This document shows, one piece after another, positions 25,995 through 34,766 of a stretch of DNA of 64,000 nucleotides. Position numbers and translations under genes: made by a program. Each line of letters starts with the position of its first letter. The stretch's first letter is position 1. The DNA is from Bradyrhizobium sp. MOS003. Lineage in GTDB: Bacteria > Pseudomonadota > Alphaproteobacteria > Rhizobiales > Xanthobacteraceae. Where the stretch lies: the NCBI RefSeq assembly GCF_003020125.1, contig NZ_PYFW01000001.1, positions 682,001 through 746,000 of the forward strand. Direction: 5' to 3'. The notes under the pieces were generated by a model. The model searched no databases. It saw only the letters and a program-made list of their open reading frames with translations, and was not told the DNA's origin.

Positions 25995-27731
25995 ATGCCG
26001 CATGAAACACCTCTCATCGCCACCATTGTCGTCGGACTTGGACTAGCCTTCGTATTCGGAACCATCGCACAGCGGTTCCGCATACCGCCGTTGGTCGGAT
26101 ATCTCATCGCCGGAGTCGCGGTCGGTCCGTTCACGCCGGGCTTCGTCGCCGACCAGGCGCTTGCCACCGAACTCGCCGAGCTCGGCATTATCCTGCTGAT
26201 GTTCGGCGTCGGCCTGCATTTCTCGCTGCAGGATTTGCTGTCGGTGCGGAAGATCGCCGTGCCCGGCGCCGTCGTGCAGATCGCGGCTGCGACATTGATG
26301 GGACTTGGCCTTGCATGGCTGATGGGCTGGAGCATCCCGGCGGGGCTGGTGTTCGGCCTTGCGCTATCGGTGGCAAGCACAGTCGTACTGCTTCGCGCGC
26401 TCCAGGAGCGCCGCCTGATGGAGACCGATCGCGGACGCATCGCGGTCGGCTGGCTGATCGTCGAGGACCTCGCGATGGTGCTCGTGCTGGTGCTGTTTCC
26501 CGCGATCGCGAGCCTGCAGGGCGGCACCGAGGGCAAGCCGGCATTCGAGCCGCTCGCGGCACAGGCCGGCTTCGGGCTCGCCGGAATCGTGGTGCTGACC
26601 CTCGTCAAGATCGTCGTGTTCATCGGCCTGATGCTGGTCGTGGGTCGCCGGGTGATCCCGTGGATCCTGCACTATATCGCCCATACCGGCTCGCGCGAAT
26701 TGTTCCGTCTCGCCGTGCTCGCGATCGCGCTGTGCGTCGCGTTCGGCGCGACCAAGCTGTTCGACGTCTCGCTGGCGCTCGGCGCGTTCTTCGCCGGCAT
26801 GATGCTGCGGGAATCGCCGCTCAGTGCGCGCGCCGCGCAGGAATCGTTGCCGCTGCGCGATGCCTTCGCCGTGCTGTTCTTCGTCTCGGTCGGCATGATG
26901 TTCGATCCGATGAGCGTGGTCCGCGAGCCCTGGCCGCTGCTGGCCACCCTCGCGATCATCATGCTGGGCAAATCCCTCGCGGCCTATTTGATCGTGGTGA
27001 TTTTCCGCCACCCCGTCGCCACTGCGCTGACGATCTCGGCGAGCCTGTCGCAGATCGGCGAGTTCTCCTTCATCCTGGCAGAGCTCGGCGTCGCCTCGCA
27101 GATCCTGCCCAAGGAGGGCCGCGACCTGATCATGGCGGGTGCGATCCTCTCCATCATGCTCAACCCGCTGATGTTCGCCGCCGCGACCTGGCTAGCGCCG
27201 CGTCTCGACCCGCGGCGCGAGGAACCTGCAGTCCCAGATGCTGTCACCGAGGCGATCCGAACCACGGAATTGACGGATCATACGATCGTGATCGGCTATG
27301 GCCGCGTCGGTGCGCTCGTCGGTGATGCGCTGACGCAGCGGCAGCTGCCGTTCCTCGTGGCCGAGGTCGGAGAGAGCCTGCTGGCGAAGCTGAAGCAGAG
27401 CGGCATCGAGACCGTCATGGGCAACGCTGCCCAGCCCGAAATTTTCGGCGCCACCAATCCGTCACGGGCACGGCATCTCGTGATCGCGATTCCCGAAGCG
27501 TTCGAGGCGGGACAGATCGTGCAGCAGGCGCGCGCGGCCAATCCGGATATCCGCATCATCGCGCGGGCGCACGCGGATGCCGAGGTCGACCATCTCAAGG
27601 GGCTTGGGGCTGATGTCGTCATCATGGGCGAGCGGGAAATCGCGCGCGGCATGATCGAGGAGCTGGAGAGGAGGGTTCCGGATGCTACCCAGGAAAATCC
27701 CCGGACACTCGCGGTCGGTTCGGTCGTTTGA
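25995..27731 (+). CDS. CPA2-family monovalent cation:proton antiporter (YbaL-like) with NAD-binding domain
   Basis: The 578-residue product has twelve or so hydrophobic segments, residues 1-395, with the CPA2 motifs PPLVGYLIAGVAVGPFTPG and LALGAFFAGMMLRESPLS. A cytosolic Rossmann TrkA-N domain follows from ~420 (TIVIGYGRVGALVGDAL, with GxGxxG). The best match is YbaL/KefB-type potassium or sodium/proton antiport, which adjusts pH and ion balance. No KefF/KefG partner is adjacent. An 85-residue gene overlaps its 3' end. Confidence 0.9.
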   Translation: MPHETPLIATIVVGLGLAFVFGTIAQRFRIPPLVGYLIAGVAVGPFTPGFVADQALATELAELGIILLMFGVGLHFSLQDLLSVRKIAVPGAVVQIAAATLMGLGLAWLMGWSIPAGLVFGLALSVASTVVLLRALQERRLMETDRGRIAVGWLIVEDLAMVLVLVLFPAIASLQGGTEGKPAFEPLAAQAGFGLAGIVVLTLVKIVVFIGLMLVVGRRVIPWILHYIAHTGSRELFRLAVLAIALCVAFGATKLFDVSLALGAFFAGMMLRESPLSARAAQESLPLRDAFAVLFFVSVGMMFDPMSVVREPWPLLATLAIIMLGKSLAAYLIVVIFRHPVATALTISASLSQIGEFSFILAELGVASQILPKEGRDLIMAGAILSIMLNPLMFAAATWLAPRLDPRREEPAVPDAVTEAIRTTELTDHTIVIGYGRVGALVGDALTQRQLPFLVAEVGESLLAKLKQSGIETVMGNAAQPEIFGATNPSRARHLVIAIPEAFEAGQIVQQARAANPDIRIIARAHADAEVDHLKGLGADVVIMGEREIARGMIEELERRVPDATQENPRTLAVGSVV

Positions 27732-27939
27732 CCTGATCACGCCGACGGGAAGGACGTACCGGTTTCCGCCGCCGACCTTGCGGCAGCGGATCTTGCAGTG
27801 GGGTATCGCACATGCGGAGACGCTGGCGATCTCCGCGGCGATCATGGCGCTGATCTATGTCGCGGGCTTTGCAGCCGAGGCGCTGGATCGGTCGGTGCTC
27901 GACGCGTGCAACGATCGGGTTGGGATGCAGAAGGCGTAA
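27682..27939 (+). CDS. Small single-pass membrane protein (85 aa)
   Basis: The frame overlaps the antiporter end by 50 bases in another frame. The product has a basic N-terminus, PTGRTYRFPPPTLRQRI, one transmembrane helix at ~46-64 (LAISAAIMALIYVAGFAAEAL), and a short tail. No family is recognised. The sequence downstream of the overlap has coding-like composition, so a real gene is likely, but the true start may be inside the frame. It could be an accessory of the antiporter. Confidence 0.5.
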   Translation: MLPRKIPGHSRSVRSFDLITPTGRTYRFPPPTLRQRILQWGIAHAETLAISAAIMALIYVAGFAAEALDRSVLDACNDRVGMQKA

Positions 27940-27958
27940 CCTGCCTGCACACCGTGCT

Positions 27959-28639
27959 TTAACGCTCCGCCGCCTCGCGCTCCATGTCGCGTCCCGACAG
28001 ATCCTCGCCCTGCATGTTGGCGTAATCCCGCGCCATCTCGCGCATCAGAAATTTCGCCGGCACGTCGTGATAGGTGCCGCGGTCGTTGACATATTGCATG
28101 TAGGCGCGGCCTTCGCCGTCGAAGGGATGCAGCAGCGCATCGGTGTGGCCGTCGAAATCGAGCGGCGCCACGCCGACCTTGGCGCAGAGCGTCGCGTTGA
28201 ACGTCGGCGTCGCCTTGCGCCAGGCGTCGTCCACGTACACCTCCGTAAAGCCGTGCCAGGTGAAGATGTCCGTGCCCATGCTCGCGCGCAGCTTTTCTGT
28301 GGTGAGATGGTTCTTCACGTCGGCAAAGCCGACGCGCGCGGGAATGCCGTGGACGCGGCAGGCGGCGGCATAGAGCGAGGCCTTGCCGACGCAATAGCCC
28401 TGGCCTGCGGCGAGCACGCTCGACGCGCGAAAGGTCTCGGCGAGGCGCATGCTCACATAGGGGTTGTAGCGGATGCCGTCGCGCACCGCCTTGTAGAGCC
28501 GGCTGGCCTTCTCGCGCGCGCTCGCATCCGCGCGCACCGTGGTCTCGGCGAATTCCTGCACGGCAGGATGATCGCTGTCGATGTACTCGCCGGGATCGGT
28601 GTAGAGGCGGCGGATGGTGTCAGGGAGGATCTCGGCCAT
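27959..28639 (-). CDS. Transglutaminase-like cysteine protease-fold protein
   Basis: The 226-residue protein has the core transglutaminase triad: Cys in GQGYCVGKASLYAAACR, His in FTWHGFTEVYVD and Asp in VDDAWRKATPTFN. No signal peptide is visible, so it is likely cytosolic. The start at 28639 (MAEILPD) follows GGAGGAT; longer frame sequence upstream reads as low-complexity shadow. Related bacterial proteins process peptides or cross-link amines; the substrate is unknown. Confidence 0.82.
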   Translation of the reverse strand: MAEILPDTIRRLYTDPGEYIDSDHPAVQEFAETTVRADASAREKASRLYKAVRDGIRYNPYVSMRLAETFRASSVLAAGQGYCVGKASLYAAACRVHGIPARVGFADVKNHLTTEKLRASMGTDIFTWHGFTEVYVDDAWRKATPTFNATLCAKVGVAPLDFDGHTDALLHPFDGEGRAYMQYVNDRGTYHDVPAKFLMREMARDYANMQGEDLSGRDMEREAAER

Positions 28640-28734
28640 GCCGGCAAGTCTAGCCCGGCGGGACGCGATGTCTACGCGGTGTCGTCGTCCATGCCTGAAT
28701 GCCAGCGTTGCGCATCTCGGTGACCTGCGGTCAG

Positions 28735-29169
28735 TCAGCCCGGCAGAGGATCCTCGCCGACCTTGGGCCAATAAGTACCGAAACTCCATAGGCCGCCTTC
28801 GGGATCGCGCGCTGCAAAATCCCGGCTGCCGTAATCGGTCTCGTACAATTCCATTTCGATCGGAGCCCCGGACGCCTTTACCCTGGCGTAGAGCGCATCG
28901 GGATCGTCGACGGCCAGATATACAGAATCGGTTCTGCGGCCTTCCAGCTCTCCGACGCGCTTACCATAGGCGTCTGGCCGGTCCGCCCCCAGCATCAGGA
29001 TCGACGACCCGAACGACAATTCGGCATGCACAACGACGTTGTCGCGCCGGTAAATCACGCGTTCCCTAAAGCCGAGAACGTCCTTCAGCCACGAGATCAT
29101 CGATTCGGCATTCTTGCAGCGCAGGGTATGATACAGCCGTGGCGCTTCAGTCCCTATCGGGTTGGACAT
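28735..29169 (-). CDS. VOC-family (glyoxalase/bleomycin resistance-like) protein
   Basis: This 144-residue single-domain product has the VOC beta-alpha-beta pattern (RLYHTLRCKNAESMISWLKDVLGFRERV and YETDYGSRDFAARDPEGGLWSFGTYWP). The motif GSRDFAARDPEGGLW is typical of the PhnB/glyoxalase group. It sits 74 bases downstream of an AraC regulator on the same strand, so the two likely form a unit. Substrate unknown. Confidence 0.82.
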   Translation of the reverse strand: MSNPIGTEAPRLYHTLRCKNAESMISWLKDVLGFRERVIYRRDNVVVHAELSFGSSILMLGADRPDAYGKRVGELEGRRTDSVYLAVDDPDALYARVKASGAPIEMELYETDYGSRDFAARDPEGGLWSFGTYWPKVGEDPLPG

Positions 29170-29243
29170 GGTGTCTCCTGGGGTTGCTCATTCCCCTTAA
29201 ATTGCCCGCCCACCGAATTCTTGAAGATTTGGGACATTGCCTC

Positions 29244-30077
29244 TCATCCGCCGGCCTCTCGCATGAGGCGGTGGTCCGCGATGGCCAGCCGTGCCGCCCA
29301 CTCGGTGGGTTTTTCGCCGCTGAACTCTCTAAAATCGCGGGCGAGATGCGCCTGATCGGCGAAGCCCGCTTCGAGCGCGACCCCAGCCCATCCGAACGCA
29401 CTGCCCTCGCGCGCCAGCGTGCAGGCGCGGTGAAAGCGCAGCATGCGCGCCAGCGTCTTCGGTGAAAGGCCGATCTCGTTGTGGAACCGGCGCGACAGAT
29501 GCTTGCGGCTCCAGCCAACGTCCGTGGCGATGTCAGAGATCCGGGCCGCGCCCGCGCTGCGCCATAGCTGTTGGATGGCCGCAGCGATCTCCGGCGAGGG
29601 CTCGTTCACCGTCCGCCCGATCACGAACGTCTCGATGATCTCCCAGCGCTGTTGCCAATCCGGTGCGTCCGTAATCCTTGCACTGAGGTCCCGGCCGTCC
29701 CGGCCCAGCAAATCCCCGAGGTCGACCATTCGCGCCGTCAGATCAGGCATCGCGCCGCCAAAGAAGCGGTAGGCGCCGAGCGGCGTGAAGTCGATCTGGA
29801 TGCACATGGCACGGCCGTCCGATTCGATCTGGACCGGTCCGGGGAAAAGCCCTGCGGCAAAGCTTGGCCGCGCATCCGATAGGTCGGGCTCGCGGCCGAG
29901 CGCGATCCGGAATGGATTTCCGAGGTTGATGAGCAGGGGAAGAGATAAGGGCGCCGCGTGCCGAAAATTGATCAGGCCAAGCCCGCGCTCGCGATAGCAG
30001 GAAATCGACGAGACGATGTGCGCCAGATGCGCAGGGACAGGCCGCCTGATGACGTCCGGCGTCGTGGTCGCGTCCAT
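29244..30077 (-). CDS. AraC-family transcriptional regulator
   Basis: The 277-residue regulator has an N-terminal sensor portion (~1-150) and a C-terminal pair of helix-turn-helix motifs (ISDIATDVGWSRKHLSRRFHNEIGLSPKTLARMLRFHRA, then VALEAGFADQAHLARDFREFSGEKPTEW). CGGAG upstream of the ATG at 30077 favours this start over one at 30131. The VOC gene follows in the same direction and is its likely target. Confidence 0.88.
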   Translation of the reverse strand: MDATTTPDVIRRPVPAHLAHIVSSISCYRERGLGLINFRHAAPLSLPLLINLGNPFRIALGREPDLSDARPSFAAGLFPGPVQIESDGRAMCIQIDFTPLGAYRFFGGAMPDLTARMVDLGDLLGRDGRDLSARITDAPDWQQRWEIIETFVIGRTVNEPSPEIAAAIQQLWRSAGAARISDIATDVGWSRKHLSRRFHNEIGLSPKTLARMLRFHRACTLAREGSAFGWAGVALEAGFADQAHLARDFREFSGEKPTEWAARLAIADHRLMREAGG

Positions 30078-30146
30078 CGAGAGTGTCTCCGTGACGGAGC
30101 GCAGCTTAGCCCGACGGTGTGATCGCACCAAGAGTGGGAGCCCGAC

Positions 30147-30542
30147 CTATTGCCGGTTGCGCATCCAGTCGGCGAGGCCCGACAGCGCCTTGTCGAGGTC
30201 CTGGCGCGCGGCGGCATCGGTCACCGTCTCCTCCATGGCGCCGCGCATGCACAGCATCCAGGCGTCGCGCTCGGCATCGCCGATGGCGAAGCCGAGGTGG
30301 CGCTGTCGCAGTCGCGGATGGCCCTTCTCAGGCGAATAGAGGCGCGGCCCGCCGGTCCACTCGGTGAGATAGCGCTTCAACACGTCGCGGATCAGGCCCA
30401 GATCGTCCGCGTGCATCGCGCGAATGACCTTGGCTTCCGGCAAAGTTTCCATCCGGTCGTAGAACCGGTCAACGAGGGCGTCGATCGTGGCGCGGCCGCC
30501 GATCCGCTCGAACATGGAAATGGTGACGTCGCTGTCGGTCAT
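30147..30542 (-). CDS. Group II truncated haemoglobin
   Basis: The 131-residue globin has the group II hallmarks: Tyr28 (B10, FYDRM), proximal His82 in RLRQRHLGFAI, and Trp95 (G8) in DAWMLCM. These proteins bind oxygen very tightly or handle peroxide and nitric oxide. The start lies two bases after the boxR stop, so it is the second gene of the boxR operon. Since BoxB needs molecular oxygen, a role in scavenging oxygen for benzoyl-CoA epoxidation is a reasonable inference. Confidence 0.9.
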   Translation of the reverse strand: MTDSDVTISMFERIGGRATIDALVDRFYDRMETLPEAKVIRAMHADDLGLIRDVLKRYLTEWTGGPRLYSPEKGHPRLRQRHLGFAIGDAERDAWMLCMRGAMEETVTDAAARQDLDKALSGLADWMRNRQ

Positions 30543-30544
30543 CT

Positions 30545-31453
30545 CTACAGCGCCACGCTGCGCAGCCCGAAACTGCGGGCTTCGTTCTGCAGCACCGGGC
30601 GCACCGCATCAATCAGCCGCGCTGCTGCGGCATCGACGGAAAGACCCGCCGTATCCACCACAGCCGTCGCGCGCGAATACAGCGGCTCGCGGCTCAGCAA
30701 AATGTTGCGCAGCTCGGCCATCGCGGAGCGGTCGTCGGCCATCGGGCGCAGATCGCCCTGGCGACGGACGCGGGCCATGTGCTCTTCGGGCTCGGCCTTC
30801 AGCCAGATCGTGTAGAACGAGCTCAGGATCTGGTCGAAGGTCAAGGGCTCGGAGACGATACCGCCGCCGGTCGCCAGCACCATCAGTTCGTTGCGGGCGA
30901 GCAGCTGCTGCAGAGCCGCCTGCTCCATGCGGCGAAAGCCTTCCTGGCCGTACAGCGCGATGATCTCGGCGACCGAGAGCCCGTTCTGCTGCTCGACCTC
31001 CTTGTTGAGCTCGACGAAGCTCCAGCCGACTTTCTTCGCCAAAATCTTGCCGAGTGTGGATTTGCCGGCGCCGCGCAGGCCGATCAGCGCGATGCCGCAG
31101 AACGGCGCGCGCCGGGGCGCGGTGGCGCTGCCGCCAGCGAGCAGATCCTTGGCTTGCGCGATCTGGGCAGGCGTGGCCTTGCGCAGGAGATCGCGAAACA
31201 TCTGCCAGTCCGGCGTCGGATCGGCGCTTGGCAACAGATCCTCGAGATGCGCGCCCATCGCGTCGGAGACGCGGCGCAACAGCACGATGGAGACGTTGCC
31301 CTTGCCGCCCTCGAGCTGCGCGATGTAGCGCTCCGAAATCCCCGAGACCTTGGCAAGCACCTTGCGCGACATGCCGCGCAGTGCGCGCATGGTGCGCACA
31401 CGCTGGCCGAGTTGTTCGAGGAATTGGGATTCGGCGTCGGGACTGTCGGTCAT
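30545..31453 (-). CDS. boxR: BoxR: HTH regulator fused to shikimate-kinase-like benzoyl-CoA sensor
   Basis: The 302-residue product has an N-terminal XRE-type helix-turn-helix (residues ~14-75: VRTMRALRGMSRKVLAKVSGISERYIAQLEGGKGNVS) joined to a shikimate kinase I-like domain with Walker A GLRGAGKST near residue 125. This architecture defines the BzdR/BoxR family, in which benzoyl-CoA bound by the kinase-like domain relieves repression. It is divergent from the benzoate-CoA ligase gene, with BoxR-like motifs in the shared region and before boxC. The truncated haemoglobin follows in the operon. Confidence 0.94.
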   Translation of the reverse strand: MTDSPDAESQFLEQLGQRVRTMRALRGMSRKVLAKVSGISERYIAQLEGGKGNVSIVLLRRVSDAMGAHLEDLLPSADPTPDWQMFRDLLRKATPAQIAQAKDLLAGGSATAPRRAPFCGIALIGLRGAGKSTLGKILAKKVGWSFVELNKEVEQQNGLSVAEIIALYGQEGFRRMEQAALQQLLARNELMVLATGGGIVSEPLTFDQILSSFYTIWLKAEPEEHMARVRRQGDLRPMADDRSAMAELRNILLSREPLYSRATAVVDTAGLSVDAAAARLIDAVRPVLQNEARSFGLRSVAL

Positions 31454-31500
31454 GATCCTTCTTACGGGTGTCCTCTTGAAGGAAGTCCTGCGGCGCGCTT

Positions 31501-31519
31501 TAATGAAACATAGTGCCTG
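31501..31519 (+). promoter_or_regulatory. BoxR-like operator candidate between boxR and the ligase gene
   Basis: The string taatgaaacatagtgcctg aligns with the motif at 34663 (15 of 19 identical). It is followed by TGCC-TGCT-GGCA, a short inverted repeat. A perfect 12-base palindrome gaattataattc lies at 31557-31568, close to the ligase start. TTGACA at 31526 is present but not at the right distance from TATAAT at 31561. Control of both boxR and the ligase from here is likely. Confidence 0.5.
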
Positions 31520-31589
31520 CTGGCATTGACAGCAAGCCGCCGCGGTGTCTTTCTATGAATTATAATTCTAAAATTCGGGGGAGAAGTCC

Positions 31590-33131
31590 GTGAGCGAGGG
31601 ATCCTACAACGCGGTGACCTGGCTGCTCGACCGTAACGTCGGGGAGGGCCGGGGCAACAAGCTCGCCTTCGACGACACCGTCTCGCGGCTTACCTATGGC
31701 GAACTCCAGCAGCAGAGCTGCCGCGCCGCCAACATGCTGCGCCGGCTCGGCGTCCGCCGCGAGGAGCGCGTGGCGATGATCATGCTCGATACGGTCGATT
31801 TTCCGGTGGTGTTCCTGGGCGCGATCCGCGCCGGTATCGTGCCGGTGCCGCTCAACACGCTGCTGACTGCGGACCAGTACGCCTACATCCTCGCCGACTG
31901 CCGCGCGCGCGTGCTGTTCGTCTCCGAGGCGCTCTATCCCGTCATCAAGGACGTCGTCGGCCGCATGCCCGATCTCGAGCATGTCATCGTCTCCGGTGCC
32001 AAGCAGAACGGCCACAAGCAGCTCACTGAGGAGCTCGCGGGCGAGAGCGACCAGTTCGCGACCGCCGCGACGCATCCGGACGAGCCGGCGTTCTGGCTCT
32101 ACTCGTCGGGCTCGACCGGCATGCCCAAGGGCGTGCGCCACATCCATTCGAACTTGCAGGCGACCGCGGACACCTACGCCAAGCAGGTGCTGGGCATCCG
32201 CGAGAGTGATGTCTGTCTCTCCGCCGCAAAACTGTTCTTCGCCTATGGGCTCGGCAACGCGCTGACCTTCCCGATGTCGGTCGGGGCCAGCGTGATCCTC
32301 AACAGCGAGCGGCCGACGCCGGCGCGCATGTTCGATTTGATGAACCGCTACAAGCCGTCGATCTTCTACGGCGTGCCGACCCTGTTTGCGGCGATGCTCA
32401 ACGACGAGAGCATGAAGGCGGAGCGCGGCGGCGGCGCCTTGCGCATCTGCACCTCGGCCGGCGAGGCGCTGCCGGAATCCGTCGGCACCAGCTGGAAGGC
32501 GCGCTTCGGCGTCGACATTCTCGACGGCGTCGGCTCGACCGAGCTGCTGCACATCTTCCTGTCGAACGCGCCCGGCGACATCAAATACGGCTGCTCCGGC
32601 AAGCCCGTGCCGGGTTACGCGGTGCGGCTCGTGAACGAGGCCGGCCAGGACGTCGCCGACGGCGAGGTCGGTGAGCTCCTGGTCGATGCGCCCTCGGCCG
32701 GCGAGGGCTACTGGAATCAGCGCCACAAGAGCCGCCGCACCTTCGAGGGACCGTGGACCCGCACGGGTGACAAATATGTCCGCGACGCAGAAGGCCGCTA
32801 CACGTTCTGCGGCCGCGCCGACGACATGTTCAAGGTCTCCGGCATCTGGGTCTCGCCCTTCGAGGTCGAGAGCGCGCTGATCACCCATCCCGCCGTTCTG
32901 GAAGCCGCCGTCGTGCCTGAGGCCGATCCGGAAGGCTTGCTGAAGCCGAAGGCCTTCGTCGTGCTGCGCCCGGGCGCGTCCACGACGGAGCTGCAGGAAA
33001 TGCTGAAGGAGCACGTCAAGCAGAAGATCGGCCCGTGGAAATATCCGCGCTGGATCGACGTGGTGGAGTCCTTGCCGAAGACGGCGACGGGGAAGATCCA
33101 GCGGTTCAAGCTGCGGGAAGGGGCGCAATAG
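31590..33131 (+). CDS. bclA: Benzoate-CoA ligase
   Basis: The enzyme activates benzoate with ATP and CoA to benzoyl-CoA. The 513-residue product has the adenylate-forming core motifs YSSGSTGMPKGV, GVGSTELLHIFLSN and TGDKYVRDAEGRYTFCGRADDMFKVSGIWVSP, and the C-terminal lysine in PKTATGKIQRFKLRE. Overall similarity is to BadA/BclA benzoate or aminobenzoate ligases. The GTG start at 31590 follows GGGGGAGAAG. It is the first plus-strand gene of the box cluster and is divergent from boxR. Confidence 0.93.
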   Translation: MSEGSYNAVTWLLDRNVGEGRGNKLAFDDTVSRLTYGELQQQSCRAANMLRRLGVRREERVAMIMLDTVDFPVVFLGAIRAGIVPVPLNTLLTADQYAYILADCRARVLFVSEALYPVIKDVVGRMPDLEHVIVSGAKQNGHKQLTEELAGESDQFATAATHPDEPAFWLYSSGSTGMPKGVRHIHSNLQATADTYAKQVLGIRESDVCLSAAKLFFAYGLGNALTFPMSVGASVILNSERPTPARMFDLMNRYKPSIFYGVPTLFAAMLNDESMKAERGGGALRICTSAGEALPESVGTSWKARFGVDILDGVGSTELLHIFLSNAPGDIKYGCSGKPVPGYAVRLVNEAGQDVADGEVGELLVDAPSAGEGYWNQRHKSRRTFEGPWTRTGDKYVRDAEGRYTFCGRADDMFKVSGIWVSPFEVESALITHPAVLEAAVVPEADPEGLLKPKAFVVLRPGASTTELQEMLKEHVKQKIGPWKYPRWIDVVESLPKTATGKIQRFKLREGAQ

Positions 33132-33150
33132 TTGACCATGTGCAACAGGC

Positions 33151-33273
33151 CGTCATGGCCGGGCTTGACCCGGCCATCCACGCGCTGCTGCGGTTGACGA
33201 AAGACGTGGATGCCCGGGCATAGGCGAGCGGAAGCGACGCCGTCCTTCAGACGGCTACGCCCGGGCATGACGG
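33151..33273. repeat. Intergenic palindromic repeat, family C
   Basis: The left arm cgtcatggccgggcttg and right arm cgcccgggcatgacgg are inverted, with further inner pairs gatgcccgggca and cgtccttcagacgg. It lies between the ligase gene and the hydrolase gene in the same orientation. Confidence 0.75.
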
Positions 33274-33294
33274 CGGAGAGACAAGAGCAATAGC

Positions 33295-34113
33295 ATGACC
33301 AATCTCACACCTACCGGCTTCCTCACCATCGGCAGCGCCAGCCTCGAATACAAATGGCTCGCCCCCGCATCCGCCGATGCGCCGACCATCGTCATGCTGC
33401 ATGAAGGCCTCGGCTGCGTCGGCCTCTGGGGCGATTTCCCGGAGAAGCTGCAACAAGCCACAGGCGCCGGCATCTTCGCCTATTCGCGCGCGGGCTACGG
33501 TCAGTCGAGCCCGGTGACATTGCCGCGGCCGCTCGACTACATGCAGCGCGAGGCGTTGGATTTGCTGCCGAAGCTGCTCGACGCGATCGGCTTCAGGCGC
33601 GGCCTGCTGCTCGGCCATTCCGACGGCGCCTCGATCGCGACGATCTATGCCGGCGCGCATCAGGACCACCGCCTGCAGGGACTCGTGCTCCTCGCTCCGC
33701 ATTTCATCGTCGAGGACATCTCGGTGACATCCATCGCCGCGATCAAGGCCACCTACGAGACCACCGACCTCAAGACAAAGCTGGCGCGCTGGCACAAGGA
33801 TGTCGACAACGCCTTTTACGGCTGGAACGGGGCCTGGCTCGATCCGAAATTCCGCGACTGGGACATCTCGGAATATCTGGCCTATATCCGCGTTCCCATC
33901 ATGATCCTGCAGGGTGCAGGCGACCAATATGGGACACTGCGTCAGGTCGAAATTGCGCAGGAAGAGTGCTACTGTCCGGTCGATATTAAAGTCATTTCAG
34001 ACGCGGGCCATTCCCCGCATCGTGAAGCGCCGGGGGCGACGCTTGACGCGATTGAGCAATTTGCAAGAGCGGCCCTGCGCGACGATCAGGGACTTCAGGG
34101 ACGCGCCGCATGA
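33295..34113 (+). CDS. Alpha/beta hydrolase of the box cluster
   Basis: The 272-residue hydrolase has the nucleophile elbow Gly-His-Ser-Asp-Gly (LLGHSDGAS), an oxyanion region LHEGLGCVGLWG, an acidic residue in GAGDQYGTL, and His in DAGHSPHREAP. Hydrolases of this kind are often found with box genes and may act on a CoA thioester or the ring-opened lactone, but the substrate is not established. It lies between the ligase and boxC, 18 bases before the DUF309 gene. Confidence 0.85.
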   Translation: MTNLTPTGFLTIGSASLEYKWLAPASADAPTIVMLHEGLGCVGLWGDFPEKLQQATGAGIFAYSRAGYGQSSPVTLPRPLDYMQREALDLLPKLLDAIGFRRGLLLGHSDGASIATIYAGAHQDHRLQGLVLLAPHFIVEDISVTSIAAIKATYETTDLKTKLARWHKDVDNAFYGWNGAWLDPKFRDWDISEYLAYIRVPIMILQGAGDQYGTLRQVEIAQEECYCPVDIKVISDAGHSPHREAPGATLDAIEQFARAALRDDQGLQGRAA

Positions 34114-34131
34114 CCATGCGGAGGCACATCC

Positions 34132-34668
34132 ATGAATGTGCCTTCACATGTGACCGGCCCATTGCCGTGGCCGCAATGGGCCTATGTGCCGGGCGGGACC
34201 GGCGGCATCGAGGCCGATGACGAGACGCTTGGTTTGGCCAAGGCGCTGGTGCCCTCGGCCTTTCGCGGCTACGTGCCGGCCCGCCACCCGGCGCTGCGCT
34301 ACGGGCTCGCGCTCAACGACCGCGGCTATTTCTGGGAAGCGCAGGAGGTGCTGGAGACGGTCTGGGCCGCAGCCCCGCAGAGCGGCCGCGAGCGCATCCT
34401 GCTGCGCGCCTGCATCCTTATCGCCAATGCCAATCTGCGGCTGCGCATGCAGAAGGCGCATTCGGCCGCGCGCCTGTTCGGCGACGCGCTTGCGGAGCTG
34501 ACGTCGCTCACCTCGCGCAAGGCGGCGCCGGCCGGCGATGGTTTTGTCGAGAGCTTTCCGGTTGCCGCCGTGGTGGCGCTGCTCCAGGCCAAGATCGGCC
34601 GCCCGCAGCTCTCGAAGGCTGACTGGATCGCGCTTGGCGCGATTGTGCGGTCCCAGCCGATTGCATGA
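34132..34668 (+). CDS. DUF309 domain protein in the box cluster
   Basis: The 178-residue product carries the DUF309 signature (LALNDRGYFWEAQEVLETVWAAAP), which in this family is G-x-[FY]-x-E-x-x-E-x-L-E-x-x-W. It is helical with no membrane segments. Proteins of this family are widespread and of unknown function; some accompany box genes. It follows the hydrolase by 18 bases, and its end overlaps the BoxR-like motif at 34663. Confidence 0.8.
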   Translation: MNVPSHVTGPLPWPQWAYVPGGTGGIEADDETLGLAKALVPSAFRGYVPARHPALRYGLALNDRGYFWEAQEVLETVWAAAPQSGRERILLRACILIANANLRLRMQKAHSAARLFGDALAELTSLTSRKAAPAGDGFVESFPVAAVVALLQAKIGRPQLSKADWIALGAIVRSQPIA

Positions 34669-34681
34669 AACAAAGTGCATG
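34663..34681 (+). promoter_or_regulatory. BoxR-like operator candidate before boxC (site 1)
   Basis: The string gcatgaaacaaagtgcatg is 18 of 19 identical to the site at 18459-18477. It overlaps the stop codon of the DUF309 gene and lies ~85 bases before the boxC start. The TGCA-containing layout fits a BoxR/BzdR-type operator. Confidence 0.55.
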
Positions 34682-34713
34682 TGGACGCAGTTGAGGGGTG
34701 GACGCATGTTAAA

Positions 34714-34733
34714 AGATGCACTATTGTGCATCT
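34714..34733. promoter_or_regulatory. Perfect inverted repeat before boxC (site 2)
   Basis: agatgcac and gtgcatct form perfect 8-base arms around TATT. On the minus strand this reads tgcacaatagtgcat, which itself resembles the BoxR-like motif. With site 1, spaced about 50 bases, it brackets the likely boxC promoter. Confidence 0.55.
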
Positions 34734-34766
34734 AACGCTAAACCAAAACGAGCTCAAGGGTGGCCC

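Noticed and set aside
31526..31566. TTGACA and TATAAT as a promoter for the benzoate-CoA ligase
   Set aside because: The spacing is 29 bases, far from the usual 16-18, so they are not a single sigma-70 promoter.
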